A stretch of DNA of 6,911 nt from a bacterium (GTDB lineage Bacteria; Planctomycetota; UBA1135; UBA2386): contig DRKG01000303.1 in assembly GCA_011051855.1 (NCBI GenBank), forward strand, positions 1-6,911, written 5' to 3'. This document shows positions 6,370 through 6,911 of the stretch, piece by piece (position 1 is the first letter of the stretch; the number at the start of each line of letters is the position of its first letter). The notes under the pieces were generated by a model, which saw only the letters and a list, made by a program, of their open reading frames with translations, had not been told where the DNA came from and ran no database searches. A program made the position numbers and the translations under genes.

Positions 6370-6911
6370 ATGGTCCCGCAGGCAGTGCAGTCCTCGACGA
6401 CAGACGCGGTCCGTTCGCGGTGGGCAGGGTGGTTCGGCGGCGCCTTGATCGCCGCGTGGCTCTCCGCGTGGTGGCGGCTCACGTTCCTGCCCGAGGAAGT
6501 GCTGGTCACCAACGTGCTGGTCGACGACGCCCTCTACTTCGCGCTGCCGGCCCGGCACCTGTGGGAGGGTGCTGGGTTCTCGTTCGACGGGCTCGAGCCG
6601 ACCAACGGCGTGCAGACGTTGTGGGCTCTGGTGTGCATCGCGCTCGCGGGCCTGTTCGACGATCCGACCTCGATGCTGCGCGCGATGGTCGGGCTGTCGG
6701 GGCTGTGCTGGCTGTCGGCGGCGATCGGGTTGTTCGCGTGGTTGCGTCCGCGCTCGGCGGCTGCGGCGGCGTTCGCGGCGGTCGGGTTCGCGTGGTGCGG
6801 CGTGACGGGGCGGGTGGCCTTTCAGGGCATGGAGAACGGACTGCACGCGCTGCTCGGGGTTCTGGTCCTGCACGCCGGCACGCGTGCGGTGGCGAGCGGG
6901 TGGACGCGCCG
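6370..6911 (+). CDS. GT-C-type membrane glycosyltransferase-like protein, N-terminal part; cut by window edge
   Basis: An ATG at 6370 opens a frame that runs to the right edge without a stop, giving 180 residues. After a short cytoplasmic tail and a first helix (about 20-36) comes LVDDALYFALPARHLWEG (50-67), then FDGLEPTNGVQTLW (72-85) and, after more helices, FQGMENGLHALL (151-162). The series DDAxYF, FDGxxPTNGxxxLW and GMExxLxxLL is characteristic of a family of uncharacterised bacterial GT-C-like membrane proteins; D52 and D53 are the likely catalytic-loop acids. Full family members are usually several hundred residues, so most of the gene is outside the window. It is transcribed away from the GT4-led cluster. 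The frame is open upstream of the ATG, but no other ATG is close and upstream bases overlap the GT4 gene. The start is moderately certain and has no strong ribosome site. Confidence 0.87.
   Translation, partial: MVPQAVQSSTTDAVRSRWAGWFGGALIAAWLSAWWRLTFLPEEVLVTNVLVDDALYFALPARHLWEGAGFSFDGLEPTNGVQTLWALVCIALAGLFDDPTSMLRAMVGLSGLCWLSAAIGLFAWLRPRSAAAAAFAAVGFAWCGVTGRVAFQGMENGLHALLGVLVLHAGTRAVASGWTR

Noticed and set aside
4825..6873. A 682-codon open frame on the minus strand covering the divergent gene, the GT4 gene and the small membrane gene
   Set aside because: Its first about 548 codons are Arg/Ala/Pro-rich, lie antisense to the plus-strand GT-C-like gene, and then overlap the well-supported GT4 gene in another frame. 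Only the last 134 codons, from the GTG at 5229, read as a real protein.

Overview
The window is a high-GC bacterial segment packed with sugar-transfer and membrane genes. No mobile elements, RNA genes or CRISPR arrays are visible. GC looks uniformly high, with strong G/C preference at third codon positions. The envelope-glycan gene types fit a GC-rich Gram-negative, perhaps a proteobacterium, but nothing in the sequence fixes the taxon.

Layout. Five genes lie on the minus strand and are read from about 6326 down to the left edge. They are a GT4 cytoplasmic glycosyltransferase (5226-6326), a 134-aa single-pass membrane protein with a GTG start (4825-5229), a GT-C-type multi-pass membrane protein (3428-4828), a second, larger GT-C-type membrane protein with a C-terminal jelly-roll-like domain (895-3357), and a polyprenyl-phosphate-type GT2 glycosyltransferase (1-882, cut by the window edge). 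The first three are linked by 4-base GTGA and ATGA overlaps. The last two follow after gaps of 70 and 12 bases. This looks like one operon. A further GT-C-type membrane protein (6370-6911, cut by the right edge) is divergent, only 43 bases from the GT4 start.

How they may work together (inference). GT2 enzymes of this type charge a polyprenyl-phosphate carrier with a sugar on the cytoplasmic side. GT-C enzymes use such lipid-linked sugars on the outer face of the inner membrane. The GT4 enzyme would build part of the acceptor from nucleotide sugars inside the cell. Together they suggest assembly or decoration of a surface glycan, glycolipid or glycoprotein. No gene names the product: no flippase, polymerase, ligase or sugar-nucleotide synthesis gene falls in the window.

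The most notable points are the small coupled membrane protein, the jelly-roll-like extension on the large GT-C protein, and three different GT-C-like proteins within 7 kb. Almost all the other long open frames here are high-GC shadows.
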